Positions 38,621 through 49,401 of a DNA stretch of 64,000 nucleotides are shown here, in pieces. Origin of the DNA: CAVQBL01 sp963710715 (GTDB taxonomy: Bacteria; Pseudomonadota; Gammaproteobacteria; DSM-16500); the NCBI GenBank assembly GCA_963710715.1, contig CAVQBL010000014.1, positions 248,001 through 312,000 of the forward strand. Reading direction: 5' to 3'. Under the pieces are notes generated by a model. That model searched no databases and had not been told where the DNA came from. It saw only the letters and a list, made by a program, of their open reading frames with translations. Numbering within the stretch: the first letter of the stretch is position 1; each line of letters starts with the position of its first letter. The translations under genes and the position numbers were made by a program.

Positions 38621-39712
38621 ATGAGAAAGAAAGTTGCATTAATTACAGGGATCACTGGGCAAGACGGTGCTTATTTAACAGAGCTTTTATTAGCAAAAGG
38701 TTATGAAGTTCACGGCATTCGTCGCCGCGCATCCTTATTTAATACCCGTCGCATCGATCATTTATATCAAAACCCACATGAAAAAGATTGCCGAATGTTT
38801 TTACATTATGGCGACCTCACCGATTCCTCGAGTTTAACGCACGTTATTCAAAAAGTTCAACCGGATGAAATTTATAATCTCGCTGCACAAAGTCACGTTG
38901 CTGTTTCTTTTGAAGAACCAGAATATACCGCTAATTCTGATGCTTTAGGCGCACTGCGTATTTTAGAAGCCATTCGTATTTTAGATTTAACAAAAAAAAC
39001 GCGCTTCTACCAAGCGTCAACTTCTGAACTCTATGGCTTAGTCCAAGAAATTCCACAAAAAGAAACCACACCTTTTTATCCACGCTCACCTTATGCTGTC
39101 GCCAAACTGTACGCTTACTGGATTACAGTTAACTATCGTGAAGCCTATGGCATTTACGCGTGCAACGGCATTTTATTTAATCACGAATCCCCTATCCGTG
39201 GCGAAACCTTTGTGACACGCAAAATTACTCGCGCATTGGCTCGCATCAAAATGGGATTACAAGAACGTCTCTACCTCGGTAACTTATCGGCATTACGTGA
39301 CTGGGGCCACGCACGCGATTATGTTGAAATGCAATGGTTAATGCTGCAACAAAACACGCCCGAAGATTTTGTTATCGCAACTGGCGAACAACACAGCGTT
39401 AGAGAATTCGCCACACTCGCTGGTGCAGAACTAGGTATGCATATTGAATGGCGCGGTGAAGGTGTTAATGAAAAAGGCTATGAAAGCAAAACCGGTAAAT
39501 GCATTGTCGAAGTCGATCCACGCTACTTCCGCCCTTCGGAAGTCGAAACGTTATTAGGCGATCCCACCAATGCAAAAACAAAATTAGGCTGGGTAACCAA
39601 AACCAGCTTTAAAGAATTAGTAGTTGAAATGATCCACTCAGATTATCAAGAAGCACAACGTGATCATTTAGCCATGCAACACGGTCATAAACATTTTGCT
39701 TACCACGAATGA
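38621..39712 (+). CDS. gmd: GDP-mannose 4,6-dehydratase
   Basis: A 363-residue short-chain dehydrogenase that converts GDP-mannose to GDP-4-keto-6-deoxymannose, the precursor of fucose, rhamnose and perosamine-type sugars. The NADP-binding motif [12 protein letters not shown] is at residues 8-19. The catalytic Thr/Glu are in QASTSELYG (about 128) and the Tyr-x3-Lys in SPYAVAK (about 155). GGAG precedes the start. It stands alone: no follow-on enzyme (Rmd, Fcl, Per) is next to it, so the sugar made is unknown. Its stop abuts the comEC stop with no gap. Confidence 0.93.
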   Translation: MRKKVALITGITGQDGAYLTELLLAKGYEVHGIRRRASLFNTRRIDHLYQNPHEKDCRMFLHYGDLTDSSSLTHVIQKVQPDEIYNLAAQSHVAVSFEEPEYTANSDALGALRILEAIRILDLTKKTRFYQASTSELYGLVQEIPQKETTPFYPRSPYAVAKLYAYWITVNYREAYGIYACNGILFNHESPIRGETFVTRKITRALARIKMGLQERLYLGNLSALRDWGHARDYVEMQWLMLQQNTPEDFVIATGEQHSVREFATLAGAELGMHIEWRGEGVNEKGYESKTGKCIVEVDPRYFRPSEVETLLGDPTNAKTKLGWVTKTSFKELVVEMIHSDYQEAQRDHLAMQHGHKHFAYHE

Positions 39713-42019
39713 TTAATTAGAGCAAAAATTATTCCAATACCGACATCGAGCCATTCGATATAAATTAGGCACCATAATTGGATCAATTGCAGTGACCTGA
39801 AACCGAATTGCTCCACCCTGCACTGAATCGTATTGTGTGACACCACGCTCTTGGTATTTCATCACCACGGATTTATGTGGAAAGTGATAGCGATTGCGAT
39901 AGCCAATGGGGAATAATACATATTGAGGATGGACTGCATCGAGAAACGTATCGACTGCTGAAGTTTTACTGCCATGATGTGGTGCAATTAAAATATCTGC
40001 AGGCAATTTTTCAATTGTATTAGCCACTAAAAATTTTTCTGCTGATTTTTCAATGTCACCTGTTAATAAAATATGATGATCTCCGCTCGTGACACGTAAC
40101 ACACAAGAACTGTCATTACCTAAATGTAATTTATCAGGCACAGGATACAAAAATGCAAATTTAACCTTGTCCCATTCCCACGTTTCACCATTCAAACAAT
40201 ATTGAGCAAGTCCTTCTGAAAACTTTTCTGGGACACTGGTTTTCACTGTTGATGCAGGAATTTGTTTCAAAATAGCCGGTGCACCGCCCATATGATCATT
40301 ATCACCGTGACTCACAACTAACATATCGATATGTTTTGTGCCTATTGAACGTAAAAATGGCACAACCACACTGTCGCCCATATCAAAACTATCACTTAAT
40401 CTCGGACCCGCATCAAAAACTAAAATATGATTTTGTGTTTGTACTACAGCGGATAACCCTTGAGAAACATCTAACAATGTAAACCAAACCTCGCCTGATT
40501 TAGGTGCGGGAGATTGATAGAGAATAAGCGGCAATAACCAAATAAAACCTAAATATCTTCCGGGAAAACCAGCGGGGAACAATAAAAGAATAACACCTAT
40601 GCAAGCAGCAATTAAGATCCAACTATGCGGTACAAATTGATACCACGACGCCCAAGGAAGATGAGAAAAATACACCAACACTGCCCATAATACACTTAAC
40701 ACTTTGTCAGCGAGTAATAAAACGAATCCACCGAGTTTTGCAGAAAATAGCAATAGAAAGCACCCCAACAAAGTAAGTGGTACAATCACAAATCCTACGC
40801 AAGGAATTGCAATACTATTCGCAATAAATGACACTAAAGAACATTGTTGAAATAACCAAATACCCAATGGAATGAGCCCTACCGCAATCACCCATTGAAT
40901 TCTTCCCCATTTCCACCACAAACCTTTAGGTGATAAACGTCCACTGACACCATAAATAATAAGCGCTACTGATCCAAATGATAACCAAAAACTTTCTGTT
41001 AACACATTCAATGGATTAATCAATAAAACTAATAACAATGCAGTGCTCCATGCATTCCAAGCAGCAATTTTTCTTCTTAATAATAAAGTAATGAGAAATA
41101 CCATCAACATTAAACATGCACGTTGTGTAGGAATAGAAAAACCCGCCATCGCGCTGTAAATTAATCCCATCAACAATGCTGCTATTGCACCGGCATGTTG
41201 TGCGGGTAATTTTAATGTCAGTGTTGGGAAGCGCCGCCAAAGCCAAGCAATAAACGTAAAAGCAAACCCCGCCATAAAACCCACGTGCAAGCCAGCGATT
41301 GCCATCAAATGATTGGTTCCTGTATTACGCAACACTTGCCAATTTTCTGGGTTAATCCCATGCCGCTCACCCAATGCTAATGCAGTAATCCAAGGTGAGG
41401 TATTACTCACAGGTAAATTGGCAGTAATTTTTTCTTTAAAGAATTCTCGTATACGATTGAGTGAGTATTTATACCAATGGCTATTTAAAACCATATTATC
41501 CGCACTTTTTACCACATAACCATTCGCACGGATGCCTTCTTGAAAAGCAAATGCTTCATAATCAAAACCACCTGGATTGCGTGTTCCATGAATTCTTTTT
41601 AATCGCACACTTAATTGCCATCTATCACCCGCATGTAATTTTTGAAAATCATGGTTCCAACTTAGACGCACAAGACCATGAGCAGATTTATTATTTAATT
41701 TTTTAAGTGAAAATAAAAATGCAGCACGTTTCTCATTAATATCAGGGATAGTTGCAACATAACCTATGAGAGTAACTGTTTTGCCTTCTATATTTTCTGG
41801 TAAGCTCCACGAAAAACGCGAATGCGCATATAACAAAGCCCAAACAAATCCCAACAAGAAAAAAACCGATAAACGCCAATATTTCCAATGTTTTTTAAAT
41901 AAGATTGCTGTGGCAGCAATGAAAAAAATAATTCCCCATGCCCAATTCAAATTAGGCAGCTTGGAAAAATTTTGTAGCAATACAATTCCGCATAGGAATG
42001 CGAGAGTGAAGGTGCGCAT
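39713..42019 (-). CDS. comEC: DNA uptake / competence protein ComEC/Rec2
   Basis: A 768-residue membrane channel for transport of single-stranded DNA. N-terminal membrane segments lead into an OB-like DUF4131 region. The Competence domain holds the motifs NHLMAIAGLHVGFMAG and SIPTQRACLMLM (about 240-310) and several helices to about 500. The C-terminal metallo-beta-lactamase-like domain has VSHGDNDHMGG (about 570) and ILIAPHHGSKTS (about 690). ATG 42019 is preferred over the upstream in-frame GTG 42031. It is convergent with gmd with zero spacing. Confidence 0.92.
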   Translation of the reverse strand: MRTFTLAFLCGIVLLQNFSKLPNLNWAWGIIFFIAATAILFKKHWKYWRLSVFFLLGFVWALLYAHSRFSWSLPENIEGKTVTLIGYVATIPDINEKRAAFLFSLKKLNNKSAHGLVRLSWNHDFQKLHAGDRWQLSVRLKRIHGTRNPGGFDYEAFAFQEGIRANGYVVKSADNMVLNSHWYKYSLNRIREFFKEKITANLPVSNTSPWITALALGERHGINPENWQVLRNTGTNHLMAIAGLHVGFMAGFAFTFIAWLWRRFPTLTLKLPAQHAGAIAALLMGLIYSAMAGFSIPTQRACLMLMVFLITLLLRRKIAAWNAWSTALLLVLLINPLNVLTESFWLSFGSVALIIYGVSGRLSPKGLWWKWGRIQWVIAVGLIPLGIWLFQQCSLVSFIANSIAIPCVGFVIVPLTLLGCFLLLFSAKLGGFVLLLADKVLSVLWAVLVYFSHLPWASWYQFVPHSWILIAACIGVILLLFPAGFPGRYLGFIWLLPLILYQSPAPKSGEVWFTLLDVSQGLSAVVQTQNHILVFDAGPRLSDSFDMGDSVVVPFLRSIGTKHIDMLVVSHGDNDHMGGAPAILKQIPASTVKTSVPEKFSEGLAQYCLNGETWEWDKVKFAFLYPVPDKLHLGNDSSCVLRVTSGDHHILLTGDIEKSAEKFLVANTIEKLPADILIAPHHGSKTSAVDTFLDAVHPQYVLFPIGYRNRYHFPHKSVVMKYQERGVTQYDSVQGGAIRFQVTAIDPIMVPNLYRMARCRYWNNFCSN

Positions 42020-42062
42020 GGGAGAATCCACTAAGATTTTGGTTAACTTTAAATTTTTCGAT

Positions 42063-42200
42063 TTTTACAAAAAGAACTCGTCATTGCGAGCCTCACGCTT
42101 TGGCTTTATGTGAGGCGTGGCAATCCAGAATGGTGATAAATTGTAGGCAGTACTGCTTCGTCCCCCTGCGAAGAGCATGCGGGGGTCCTCGCAATAGCGG
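42063..42200 (+). repeat. Family 1b palindromic element between comEC and lolD
   Basis: The element begins TTTACAAAAAGAACTCGTCA, continues with the GCCTCACGC/GTGAGGCGTGGCAATCCAG hairpin and AATGGTGATAA, and ends in a diverged right half (GTCCTCGCAATAGCGG). It fills almost the whole 183 bp gap between the lolD stop and the comEC start. Confidence 0.85.
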
Positions 42201-42214
42201 CGAGGGAAACGTAG

Positions 42215-42895
42215 CTAAACCCCCACCAATCTGCCCTCTTCCAAACGCAATACACGTTGCGCTTGTTTAGCGATACTCATATCGTGGGTAACCATTACAA
42301 TACTAGTTTGCTGTTTTTTTTGTAGATCCATAAATAATTGCAAAACTTTTTCTGCATTGCGCGGATCTAAATTTCCAGTGGGCTCGTCAGCTAATACACA
42401 TAATGGGTCCGTTACTAATGCACGTGCAATGGCGACACGTTGACGTTCTCCGCCCGAGAGCTCGCCCACTTTATGCCGCAAACGATGTTGTAAGCCTACA
42501 GCAGTTAACAAGTGCTCTGCCTTATCTTTTGCAAAATGGGGGGATTCTGAACGAATTAATAATGGCATACAGACATTTTCTAATGCAGTAAACTCTGGCA
42601 ATAAATGATGAAATTGATAAACAAAACCTAAAGATTGATTCCGCAAACGACATTTTTGTTTTTCAGATAGCGTTTGTAAATTTTTTCCCGCAACAAATAC
42701 TTGACCTCTCGTGGGTTTATCTAATCCACCCAGCAAATGCAATAATGTACTTTTACCTGATCCTGAGCTACCCACAATGGCCACGCTTTCTGATGCATTT
42801 ATTTGCAAGTCAATTTGATGAAATACTTGAATGTGAGTTGTTCCATCATGATAAGATTTCGCTAATTGCGAACATTCTAACACTCGATTATTCAT
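42215..42895 (-). CDS. lolD: Lipoprotein-releasing system ATP-binding protein LolD
   Basis: A 226-residue ABC ATPase that powers release of outer-membrane lipoproteins from the inner membrane. Walker A is [17 protein letters not shown] (about 40-56), the Q-loop follows in [13 protein letters not shown], the signature is [15 protein letters not shown] (about 143) and Walker B is [14 protein letters not shown] 42895 overlaps the lolC stop by eight bases. The frame extends 12 codons upstream inside lolC, which I exclude. Confidence 0.92.
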   Translation of the reverse strand: MNNRVLECSQLAKSYHDGTTHIQVFHQIDLQINASESVAIVGSSGSGKSTLLHLLGGLDKPTRGQVFVAGKNLQTLSEKQKCRLRNQSLGFVYQFHHLLPEFTALENVCMPLLIRSESPHFAKDKAEHLLTAVGLQHRLRHKVGELSGGERQRVAIARALVTDPLCVLADEPTGNLDPRNAEKVLQLFMDLQKKQQTSIVMVTHDMSIAKQAQRVLRLEEGRLVGV

Positions 42896-44141
42896 AGCGT
42901 AGTGCCTCCACAGGTTCTGTACGTGCAGCACGCCAAGCGGGATAAAGTGTAGCCAGTAAACTTAAAACTAATGCGAATAAACTAATTCGCCAAATATCAG
43001 ACCATAATACGTTAGAAGGTAGATAATCTAAGAAATAAACGCTGGCTGATAAAAATTGCGTATGAAAAATACGTTCAATCCAATTCACCACTTCAGTAAC
43101 ATGTGTTGCCAAAGCAATGCCACCCAGCACGCCCAACAGTGTCCCCATGATTCCTGAAACTGCACCTTGTACAATAAAAATTGACATCACCATACGGGGT
43201 GTTGCACCCAATGTTCTTAAAATTGCAATATCAGCTTCTTTTTCATTGACCACCATCACCAGCGTGCTCACTAAATTAAATGCAGCAACGGCAATAATGA
43301 GCATTAAAATAAAAAACATCATGGTTTTTTCTAAACTGACAGCATGAAAATAACCACCAAATCGCATGCTCCAATCCATGACTCTTGCAGTTGGCGATAA
43401 TTGACTCGCTAATTCTTCACGCACACGCGGTGCTGCATAGGGATTTTTAATATTCACATGCAATTCAGAAATTGCCGAACCCATTTGCAATAATTTCTGC
43501 GCATCCGTTAAATTGATAAACGCTAAACTGGAATCAAAACTACCTAAATTACTACCAGAACGAAAAACCCCCACAACAGTGAAACGTTTGTATCGAGGGA
43601 TAACACCTGCAGGAGACAATGAAAACTCTGGTGCCATCACGGTAACTTTATCACCCACAATCAAACCTAATCGTTCCGCTAACTCTTCACCGAGCACAAT
43701 CCCAAATTGACCTGGCGTAAGCGCTGCCAAATCTCCCTGAACCATTTTTTCAGATAACTCAGTAATCTTTTTTTCTTCTGCGGGAATAATGCCATTAATC
43801 ATCGCTGGCATCACATAACCCGAATTGGTCAATAAAACTTGGCCGCTCACAAACGGTGCAACACCTGTCACTTCAGGCGATGGTAACAGTAGCTTTTCCA
43901 CTTGTTGCCAATTCTCCACAAAACCAGCAGGGGTACTCACCGTAATCGGTGGAACCATACTAAAAACACGTTTTTTCATTTCACTATCAAACCCATTCAT
44001 GACAGAAAGCACGGTAATGAGAACCATCACCCCCAAAGCAATGCCAATCATAGACATGAGAGAAATAAAAGAAATGAAGTGGTTACGCCGTTTTGCACGT
44101 ATATAACGTAACCCTATAAAAAGCGCGACCGGTCTAAACAT
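42888..44141 (-). CDS. lolC: Lipoprotein-releasing system permease (LolC/LolE)
   Basis: A 417-residue membrane protein of the LolC/E family. The N-terminal helix follows [20 protein letters not shown], a large periplasmic domain spans about 50-260, and three more helices follow near 270-295, 320-345 and 380-400. Only one permease gene is present here, whereas E. coli has separate lolC and lolE. This fits genomes that use a single homodimeric permease. ATG 44141 starts directly after the tatD stop. Confidence 0.88.
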   Translation of the reverse strand: MFRPVALFIGLRYIRAKRRNHFISFISLMSMIGIALGVMVLITVLSVMNGFDSEMKKRVFSMVPPITVSTPAGFVENWQQVEKLLLPSPEVTGVAPFVSGQVLLTNSGYVMPAMINGIIPAEEKKITELSEKMVQGDLAALTPGQFGIVLGEELAERLGLIVGDKVTVMAPEFSLSPAGVIPRYKRFTVVGVFRSGSNLGSFDSSLAFINLTDAQKLLQMGSAISELHVNIKNPYAAPRVREELASQLSPTARVMDWSMRFGGYFHAVSLEKTMMFFILMLIIAVAAFNLVSTLVMVVNEKEADIAILRTLGATPRMVMSIFIVQGAVSGIMGTLLGVLGGIALATHVTEVVNWIERIFHTQFLSASVYFLDYLPSNVLWSDIWRISLFALVLSLLATLYPAWRAARTEPVEALRYE

Positions 44142-44142
44142 G

Positions 44143-44925
44143 CTATTTGACTGCCTGACTGAAAAGCTGGAAAAAATTGTTTGTAGTGTGTTCTGCCAAC
44201 GTTGCAACATTCATACCTCGTAATTCAGCAATGAATTCTACCACATATCGAACATATGCGGGTTGATTTGATTTTCCACGATGTGGGTTGGGAGCTAAAT
44301 AAGGTGAATCCGTTTCAATTAAAATACGGTCCAATGGCACTTGTCGTGCAACGTCCTGCACGTCGAGAGCATTACGGAATGTTACGATACCCGAAAAAGA
44401 TATATAAAAGTTCAAATCTATGGCTGCACGTGCCATTTCCCAATCTTCCGTAAAACAATGCATCACTCCTGAAACAGATGCCGCATCTTCTTCCCGCATA
44501 ATCTTAAGCGTATCCGCACGCGCTTGGCGGCTGTGTATAATGAGCGGTTTTTTAACGTGTTTAGCGGCACGAATATGTTGACGAAAACGTTCGCGCTGCC
44601 ACTCTGTATCACCTGTGCTACGGTAATAATCTAAGCCAGTTTCGCCAATGCCAACGATTTTTGCATCTTGTGCTAATTTAGCAATATCTTCTGCTGTGGG
44701 CTCTACGGTTTCTTGCTCGTTAGGATGCAAACCCACCGATGCACTCACATTAGGAAATGATTTTGCAATTGCAAGCATTGCAGGAAAATCTTTTAGCGTG
44801 ATGCAAACGCATAAAAAATGCGTTACGCCTTGCTCTTCTGCATAATGTAATGCTTTAGACAAATCACCGTCATAAGGAACCAAATCGAGTTGGTCAAGAT
44901 GGCAATGCGAGTCAACGAGAAGCAT
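44143..44925 (-). CDS. tatD: TatD-family metal-dependent hydrolase (YcfH type)
   Basis: A ~260-residue TIM-barrel metallo-hydrolase/deoxyribonuclease. Metal ligands are visible in DSHCHLD (residues 5-11), the Glu of GIGETGLDY (about 95), the His of LIIHSRQA (about 130), the His of MHCF and the Asp of ETDSPYLAP (about 205). The coding start is ATG 44925 or ATG 44928. The former lies in the 8 bp target duplication and the latter in the end of MITE copy C. The ribosome-binding site (TGTGGGG) is therefore supplied by the MITE. Confidence 0.88.
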   Translation of the reverse strand: MLLVDSHCHLDQLDLVPYDGDLSKALHYAEEQGVTHFLCVCITLKDFPAMLAIAKSFPNVSASVGLHPNEQETVEPTAEDIAKLAQDAKIVGIGETGLDYYRSTGDTEWQRERFRQHIRAAKHVKKPLIIHSRQARADTLKIMREEDAASVSGVMHCFTEDWEMARAAIDLNFYISFSGIVTFRNALDVQDVARQVPLDRILIETDSPYLAPNPHRGKSNQPAYVRYVVEFIAELRGMNVATLAEHTTNNFFQLFSQAVK

Positions 44926-45176
44926 CATATCATTCCCCACATCTCAAAATTTCTCCTGACTATGCCACACGTGCGGTGGGCGCTGAAGTTGGATCGAAGC
45001 CCCGTCATTGCGAGCATGTGCTTTTCATGCGAAGCAATCCAGGGGAACGTTTTTGTGCTCCCTGGATTGCCACGCCCGCGCAAAAAAAGCGCGCGCGGGC
45101 TCGCAATGACGGGGCTTCGCTCTAACTTCAGCGCTCGCACGTGTGGCAGAAGTCAGGAGATGTGGGGAATGATATG
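44926..45176 (-). mobile_element. Palindromic MITE, family 1, copy C, at the holB/tatD junction
   Basis: A 251 bp copy in inverse orientation to A and B, with the same perfect CATATCATTCCCCACATC termini. It is flanked by a perfect 8 bp duplication, AGAAGCAT (44918-44925 and 45177-45184). On the coding strand that duplication reads ATGCTTCT, the first 8 bases of tatD. Removing the element and one repeat restores holB ending ...NASR-stop, overlapping the tatD start. Confidence 0.95.
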
Positions 45177-46166
45177 AGAAGCATTTGACCACCTAATAAA
45201 TAAATCTTCTAATAATAATTGTCGATTGAGATTGAGTGAAACCAAAATTTTTGCATAGAGTTGTTGTACGTGTTCAATATAATGCAATAAATTGCCACGT
45301 GCTATTTTTTGTTGTAATTGAGCAAAAATATTTTTGTAATCATAATTGATTACTTCTACTGATTCCCCTATTAATTTAACACGCAACAAATCTCGCAGCC
45401 AACTTAATAGTAAATGGAAAACCAATACTAAGTCAGTTTCTTGCCATTGCGTTGCGAGCTGCAAGGGATCTGATTTATTTTCACTTAAGCCATGCAACCC
45501 TTGATAAAAATCTTGGCGCAAAGTTAACACTTTCTGTTCCATAAACTGTAACACAGCAAGCGGAGCACCCTCTGTAAGATTTAACAACAATGATGCTTGC
45601 TCTGTAGTGACTGCGTGATGTGTCTCTAGCCACTGTAATGCAACTTCTCGCTTCGGCGTTGAAAAAACGATTTTTTGGCAACGACTCACGATAGTTGCTG
45701 GTATACGCAAACGTTGATCATTAATTAAAATAAATAAAATATTAAGCGTGGGTTCTTCTAGTGTTTTCAACAATGCATTCGCTGCATGCATATTCATCGC
45801 AGAAGCAGGATGAATAATAATCACACGAAAACCGCTTTGCAATGCTGTTTCATTTGCAAGTTTCACCACATCACGTATTTGATCAATTGAGATCATTTGT
45901 CCTGCTTTCTCTGGTTCAACTATCATCAAATCAGAATGAGCCTCCGCATTCACTAAATGACAAGCATGACATGCCTGACACACCTTACCTTCTGCACTGG
46001 GGTTACTGCACAATACCGCGCGCGCAAAAGTTTGAGCGAAATGTTTTTTACCCAAACCCGAAGCACCTGTCAACAATAAGGCATGTGATAAGCGGTTTTG
46101 ACGATGACACTGCCAAAGCTTTCGCCACTGTTGAACTTGCCACGGAAAAATATTGTCAGGTACCAT
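45153..46166 (-). CDS. holB: DNA polymerase III delta' subunit, 3' end altered by a MITE
   Basis: A 337-residue clamp-loader subunit. It has a Walker A-like [11 protein letters not shown] (about 33-43), a four-Cys zinc module ([17 protein letters not shown], about 52-70), [11 protein letters not shown] (about 130) and the SRC motif of delta' (about 160). The last seven residues, HIIPHIS, and the stop are encoded by the inserted MITE. The original end was probably ...NASR-stop. The C-terminal extension is short and should not harm the fold. The start overlaps tmk by 11 bases. Confidence 0.92.
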   Translation of the reverse strand: MVPDNIFPWQVQQWRKLWQCHRQNRLSHALLLTGASGLGKKHFAQTFARAVLCSNPSAEGKVCQACHACHLVNAEAHSDLMIVEPEKAGQMISIDQIRDVVKLANETALQSGFRVIIIHPASAMNMHAANALLKTLEEPTLNILFILINDQRLRIPATIVSRCQKIVFSTPKREVALQWLETHHAVTTEQASLLLNLTEGAPLAVLQFMEQKVLTLRQDFYQGLHGLSENKSDPLQLATQWQETDLVLVFHLLLSWLRDLLRVKLIGESVEVINYDYKNIFAQLQQKIARGNLLHYIEHVQQLYAKILVSLNLNRQLLLEDLFIRWSNASHIIPHIS

Positions 46167-46800
46167 TCGTTATTTCATCCAAAACTTTTTTTATTTCTGC
46201 TTGCACAACAGCAAGTGATTGCGTTGCATCAATGATGCGGAAACGCTCTGGATCTTCTTTCGCACGCGCTAAATAACCCGCGCGTACACGTTCAAAAAAT
46301 TCTATTTTTTCTTGTTCAATTCTATCCTGTGGGCCGCGGTGCTTAGCACGTGCCAAACCAACTTCGGGCGGCGCATCTAACAAAATAGTAATATCAGGAT
46401 GCACATCTCGCAAAATCCAGTCAGCGAGCATTTCAATGTGATCAACACTCAGTTTCCGTCCACCGCCTTGATAAGCATAAGTCGCATCCACAAATCGATC
46501 ACTGATAACCCACTTACCCTCTCGTAATGCGGGCTGTATGACATGAGCAATGTGTTGTGCTCGACTTGCAAACATGAGCAACAATTCTGTTACGGGTGTT
46601 ATTTCTTCTTCTGCATTCGGAGTCAATAATACGCGGCGAATTTCTTCTGCAACAGGCGTACCACCCGGTTCACGCGTCAAAATAAAATCTTGTTTTGCTC
46701 GAGTTAGATAATCTTGAATATATTTAACAGCCGTGGATTTTCCCACGCCTTCTATGCCTTCAATGGTGAGGAATATTCCTGGTGTTGTGGATTGTTGCAT
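46156..46800 (-). CDS. tmk: Thymidylate kinase
   Basis: A 214-residue kinase that converts dTMP to dTDP. The P-loop is [11 protein letters not shown] (about 12-22), the DR(Y/F) region [14 protein letters not shown] follows, then [15 protein letters not shown] (about 100-114) and a lid with Arg residues near 150. The length equals E. coli Tmk (213). It belongs to the conserved fabF-mltG-tmk-holB-tatD cluster. The 190 bp gap to mltG, normally a few bases, is filled by a MITE. Confidence 0.94.
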   Translation of the reverse strand: MQQSTTPGIFLTIEGIEGVGKSTAVKYIQDYLTRAKQDFILTREPGGTPVAEEIRRVLLTPNAEEEITPVTELLLMFASRAQHIAHVIQPALREGKWVISDRFVDATYAYQGGGRKLSVDHIEMLADWILRDVHPDITILLDAPPEVGLARAKHRGPQDRIEQEKIEFFERVRAGYLARAKEDPERFRIIDATQSLAVVQAEIKKVLDEITNGT

Positions 46801-46831
46801 GGTTACTCACCCTACCCTTACTAGCAAGTTT

Positions 46832-46993
46832 TAGGGTCTGTTTACATTTCGCTATGCCGAGTCAGAAAGCATCGATTTTTCGAGAACCGCAGCGCAGCAT
46901 ATGTTGGTAATATGTCGGCAGCGGGTCGCAGGAAAATTTCTATTTTCTGGCGATGCTTTATGACCGGCAGAGTAGAAATGTAAACAGACCCTA
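46832..46993 (+). mobile_element. MITE, family 2 (TA target), inserted in the mltG stop codon
   Basis: A 162 bp element bounded by TA on both sides, with perfect 17 bp inner inverted ends GGGTCTGTTTACATTTC and complement. The inner arms (TATGCCGAGTCAGAAAGCATCG and an imperfect complement) extend the palindrome. There is no coding capacity. The ends and TA flanks resemble IS630/mariner-type MITEs. Excision would leave GGG-TAA, the original mltG stop; the insertion changed it to TAG. Confidence 0.88.
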
Positions 46994-48073
46994 CCCCACT
47001 CTAAATATCTCTTCAAACATCAACTTCAACACATACTCCCGCACCAAAGCAGAATTGAAAAACCAAGGTTGATGCACTTTAAAACCTTGGATTGCATTAG
47101 AATGCTCTGCTAAAGATTTGGAAAATTGATGCGTACCATCTCCGCGTGCCACAAAATAATAATATTGATGTTGTTTGGGATGTAGTACAGCTTGAATCGA
47201 TCCTAGACTTGGCATAGAAATCGGCGTAGGTGGCAAACCTTTATGTATATATGTGTTATAAGGAGTGTTCTCAGTAAGATGAATGCGGCGTAACGCACCC
47301 GCATACCGATTTCCCATTCCGTAAATAACAGTAGGATCAAATTGCAATAACATATTTGAGCGCAGGCGATTCACCATCACCCCCGCAATGACTGGACGTT
47401 CTGAATCTAAAAATGCTTCTTTTTCTATAATTGATGCAGCAATTAATGCTTCATAAGGTGTTTGAAAAGGCAAACCCATTACACGATATTTCCACGCCAT
47501 GTTGAGTTTATCTTGCATGGCATGAAATGAACGCTTTAACACGGAAACATCCGATGCGCCTTCAACAAAAAAATAGGTGTCAGGAAAAAATTGCCCTTCG
47601 GGTTGCAAATCAGCATGCCCTAAGTGTGCCATCACTTCAGCATTACTTAATTTCTGTATCGTGTGTCGCATCTCATCATTTTTTTGCATGGCATCACGAA
47701 GTTGCTGAAAATTCCATCCTGGAACAATCGTGAATGCATGATAAACCATGCCACTACCTTCAATCATTTGATCTAATATTTTAGGTGGAGTGGATCCCTT
47801 GGGGAAAAGATATTCTCCTGCTTTTAAGTTATGAGAATCTTTTCGATAACGAATAAGCAAATTAAAAAAAAGTCGATTTTGAATAATATGTAAATTATAT
47901 AAATCTGCGCTAACGGTTTTAATGGTAGCACCGGGAACAACTTTAAATTTTACTCCCTGATCAACGTCAACAACCGACGTATGCAAAAAGCTTACCCACG
48001 CTCCTACCATACTAAGCAATACGATGATGAGTGTGAGGTTAATAATTGTAAAAATACGGCGTTTACTCATCAT
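46991..48073 (-). CDS. mltG: Endolytic murein transglycosylase MltG
   Basis: A 360-residue inner-membrane protein that cuts nascent glycan strands and sets their length. An N-terminal membrane helix spans about residues 8-30. A LysM-like region follows ([14 protein letters not shown]), then the YceG domain with the catalytic Glu in AASIIEKEA (about 215), [18 protein letters not shown] and [13 protein letters not shown]. Its stop codon TAG overlaps the end of the family-2 MITE. The start overlaps the fabF stop by four bases. pabC, often between fabF and mltG, is absent. Confidence 0.93.
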   Translation of the reverse strand: MMSKRRIFTIINLTLIIVLLSMVGAWVSFLHTSVVDVDQGVKFKVVPGATIKTVSADLYNLHIIQNRLFFNLLIRYRKDSHNLKAGEYLFPKGSTPPKILDQMIEGSGMVYHAFTIVPGWNFQQLRDAMQKNDEMRHTIQKLSNAEVMAHLGHADLQPEGQFFPDTYFFVEGASDVSVLKRSFHAMQDKLNMAWKYRVMGLPFQTPYEALIAASIIEKEAFLDSERPVIAGVMVNRLRSNMLLQFDPTVIYGMGNRYAGALRRIHLTENTPYNTYIHKGLPPTPISMPSLGSIQAVLHPKQHQYYYFVARGDGTHQFSKSLAEHSNAIQGFKVHQPWFFNSALVREYVLKLMFEEIFRVG

Positions 48074-49311
48074 AGTAACTCACGGAACAATAAAGTTCCG
48101 TTCGTTCCGCCAAAACCAAAAGAGTTAGACAATGCAGCACGGATACGCATTTTTTGTGCTTGATGAGGCACAAAATTTAAATCGCAACCTTCGCTTGGGT
48201 TATCTAAATTAATTGTAGGTGGCGCAACTTGATCGCGTATCGCTAACACAGAAAAAATCGCTTCAACAGAACCGGCTGCCCCCAGTAAATGACCCGTCAT
48301 TGATTTGGTTGAACTCACAGCCAGTTTATAAGCATGAGGACCAAAACTGCGTTTAATCGCCATCACTTCAAGCTCGTCACCTGCAAGTGTTGAAGTAGCA
48401 TGGGCATTAACATAATCCACTTGCTCAGGATTCATCTTGGCATCGGCTAAAGCATTATTCGTAGCAATTGCCGCACCTAAGCCTTCTGGATGGGGACTGG
48501 TAATGTGTGATGCATCTGCACTCATACCAAACCCAACTAATTCAGCATAAATTTTCGCACCACGCCGCTTAGCATGTTCATAGCTTTCTATCACTAACAC
48601 ACCTGCCCCATCGCCTAACACAAAGCCATCACGATCTTTGTCCCAAGGTCGACTCGCTTTTTCTGGAGCATCGTTGCGTGTGGAAAGCGCTCGCATTGCT
48701 GCAAAACCACCAATACCTAATTTAGTGCTTGCCATTTCAGAGCCCCCCACAACCATTACATCTGCATCACCGTATTGAATCATTCGTGCAGCCAGACCAA
48801 TATTATGTGTACCGGTGGTACATGCCGTAACCACTGCGATATTGGGTCCACGCATGCCATACATAATCGACACATTGCCGGCGATCATATTAATAATTGC
48901 AGAAGGAATAAAAAAAGGTGAGATTTTACGTGGACCGGATTCAAGGAGAATTGCATGGCACTTTTCTATCATGGGTAAGCCGCCAATTCCAGACCCAATA
49001 GCGACCCCTATTCTATGCGCGTTATCTTCAGTCACTTCTATGCCTGAATCTTTAATCGCATCAACAGCTGCTGCAATGCCATACTGCACAAAGAAATCAC
49101 GCTTACGCACATCCTTCTCCGTCATATATTTAAGCGGATCAAAATTTTTAACTTGACCGCAGATACGACAGTTAAGGTCAGATGCGTCAAAGTGATCAAT
49201 CAGGCCAATACCACTTTTGCCGGCAAGAATGGCCTTCCAGGTATCCTCCACATTCAAACCCAGTGGGGTAACCATACCAAGGCCGGTTACAACTACACGT
49301 TGCTTACTCAA
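48070..49311 (-). CDS. fabF: 3-oxoacyl-ACP synthase II
   Basis: A 413-residue condensing enzyme of fatty-acid elongation. The active-site Cys is in [12 protein letters not shown] (about 164), with the two His in NAHATST (about 304) and [12 protein letters not shown] (about 340), the Cys-His-His triad. The start is TTG 49311, giving the usual N-terminus [11 protein letters not shown], with GGGGGG close upstream. TTG is unusual. A deleted MITE lies in the gap to acpP. Confidence 0.94.
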   Translation of the reverse strand: MSKQRVVVTGLGMVTPLGLNVEDTWKAILAGKSGIGLIDHFDASDLNCRICGQVKNFDPLKYMTEKDVRKRDFFVQYGIAAAVDAIKDSGIEVTEDNAHRIGVAIGSGIGGLPMIEKCHAILLESGPRKISPFFIPSAIINMIAGNVSIMYGMRGPNIAVVTACTTGTHNIGLAARMIQYGDADVMVVGGSEMASTKLGIGGFAAMRALSTRNDAPEKASRPWDKDRDGFVLGDGAGVLVIESYEHAKRRGAKIYAELVGFGMSADASHITSPHPEGLGAAIATNNALADAKMNPEQVDYVNAHATSTLAGDELEVMAIKRSFGPHAYKLAVSSTKSMTGHLLGAAGSVEAIFSVLAIRDQVAPPTINLDNPSEGCDLNFVPHQAQKMRIRAALSNSFGFGGTNGTLLFRELL

Positions 49312-49341
49312 AGAGCCCCCCTCAATTAATCCACTGAGAGC

Positions 49342-49394
49342 TAGGGCCCGGCAATGCCTTCTGACTCGGCATAGCGAAATGTAAACAGACCCTA
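49342..49394 (-). mobile_element. MITE, family 2, internally deleted copy
   Basis: A 53 bp TA-to-TA remnant. One end (TATGCCGAGTCAGAAGGCAT and the outer GGGTCTGTTTACATTTCGC) closely matches the 162 bp element. The other end is reduced to TAGGGCCCGGC. It lies between acpP and fabF. Confidence 0.8.
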
Positions 49395-49401
49395 ATCACG
49401 A

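Noticed and set aside
44926..44940. tatD start at ATG 44940
   Set aside because: The first five codons would be MITE sequence; the family N-terminus begins at 44925, or at 44928 at most.
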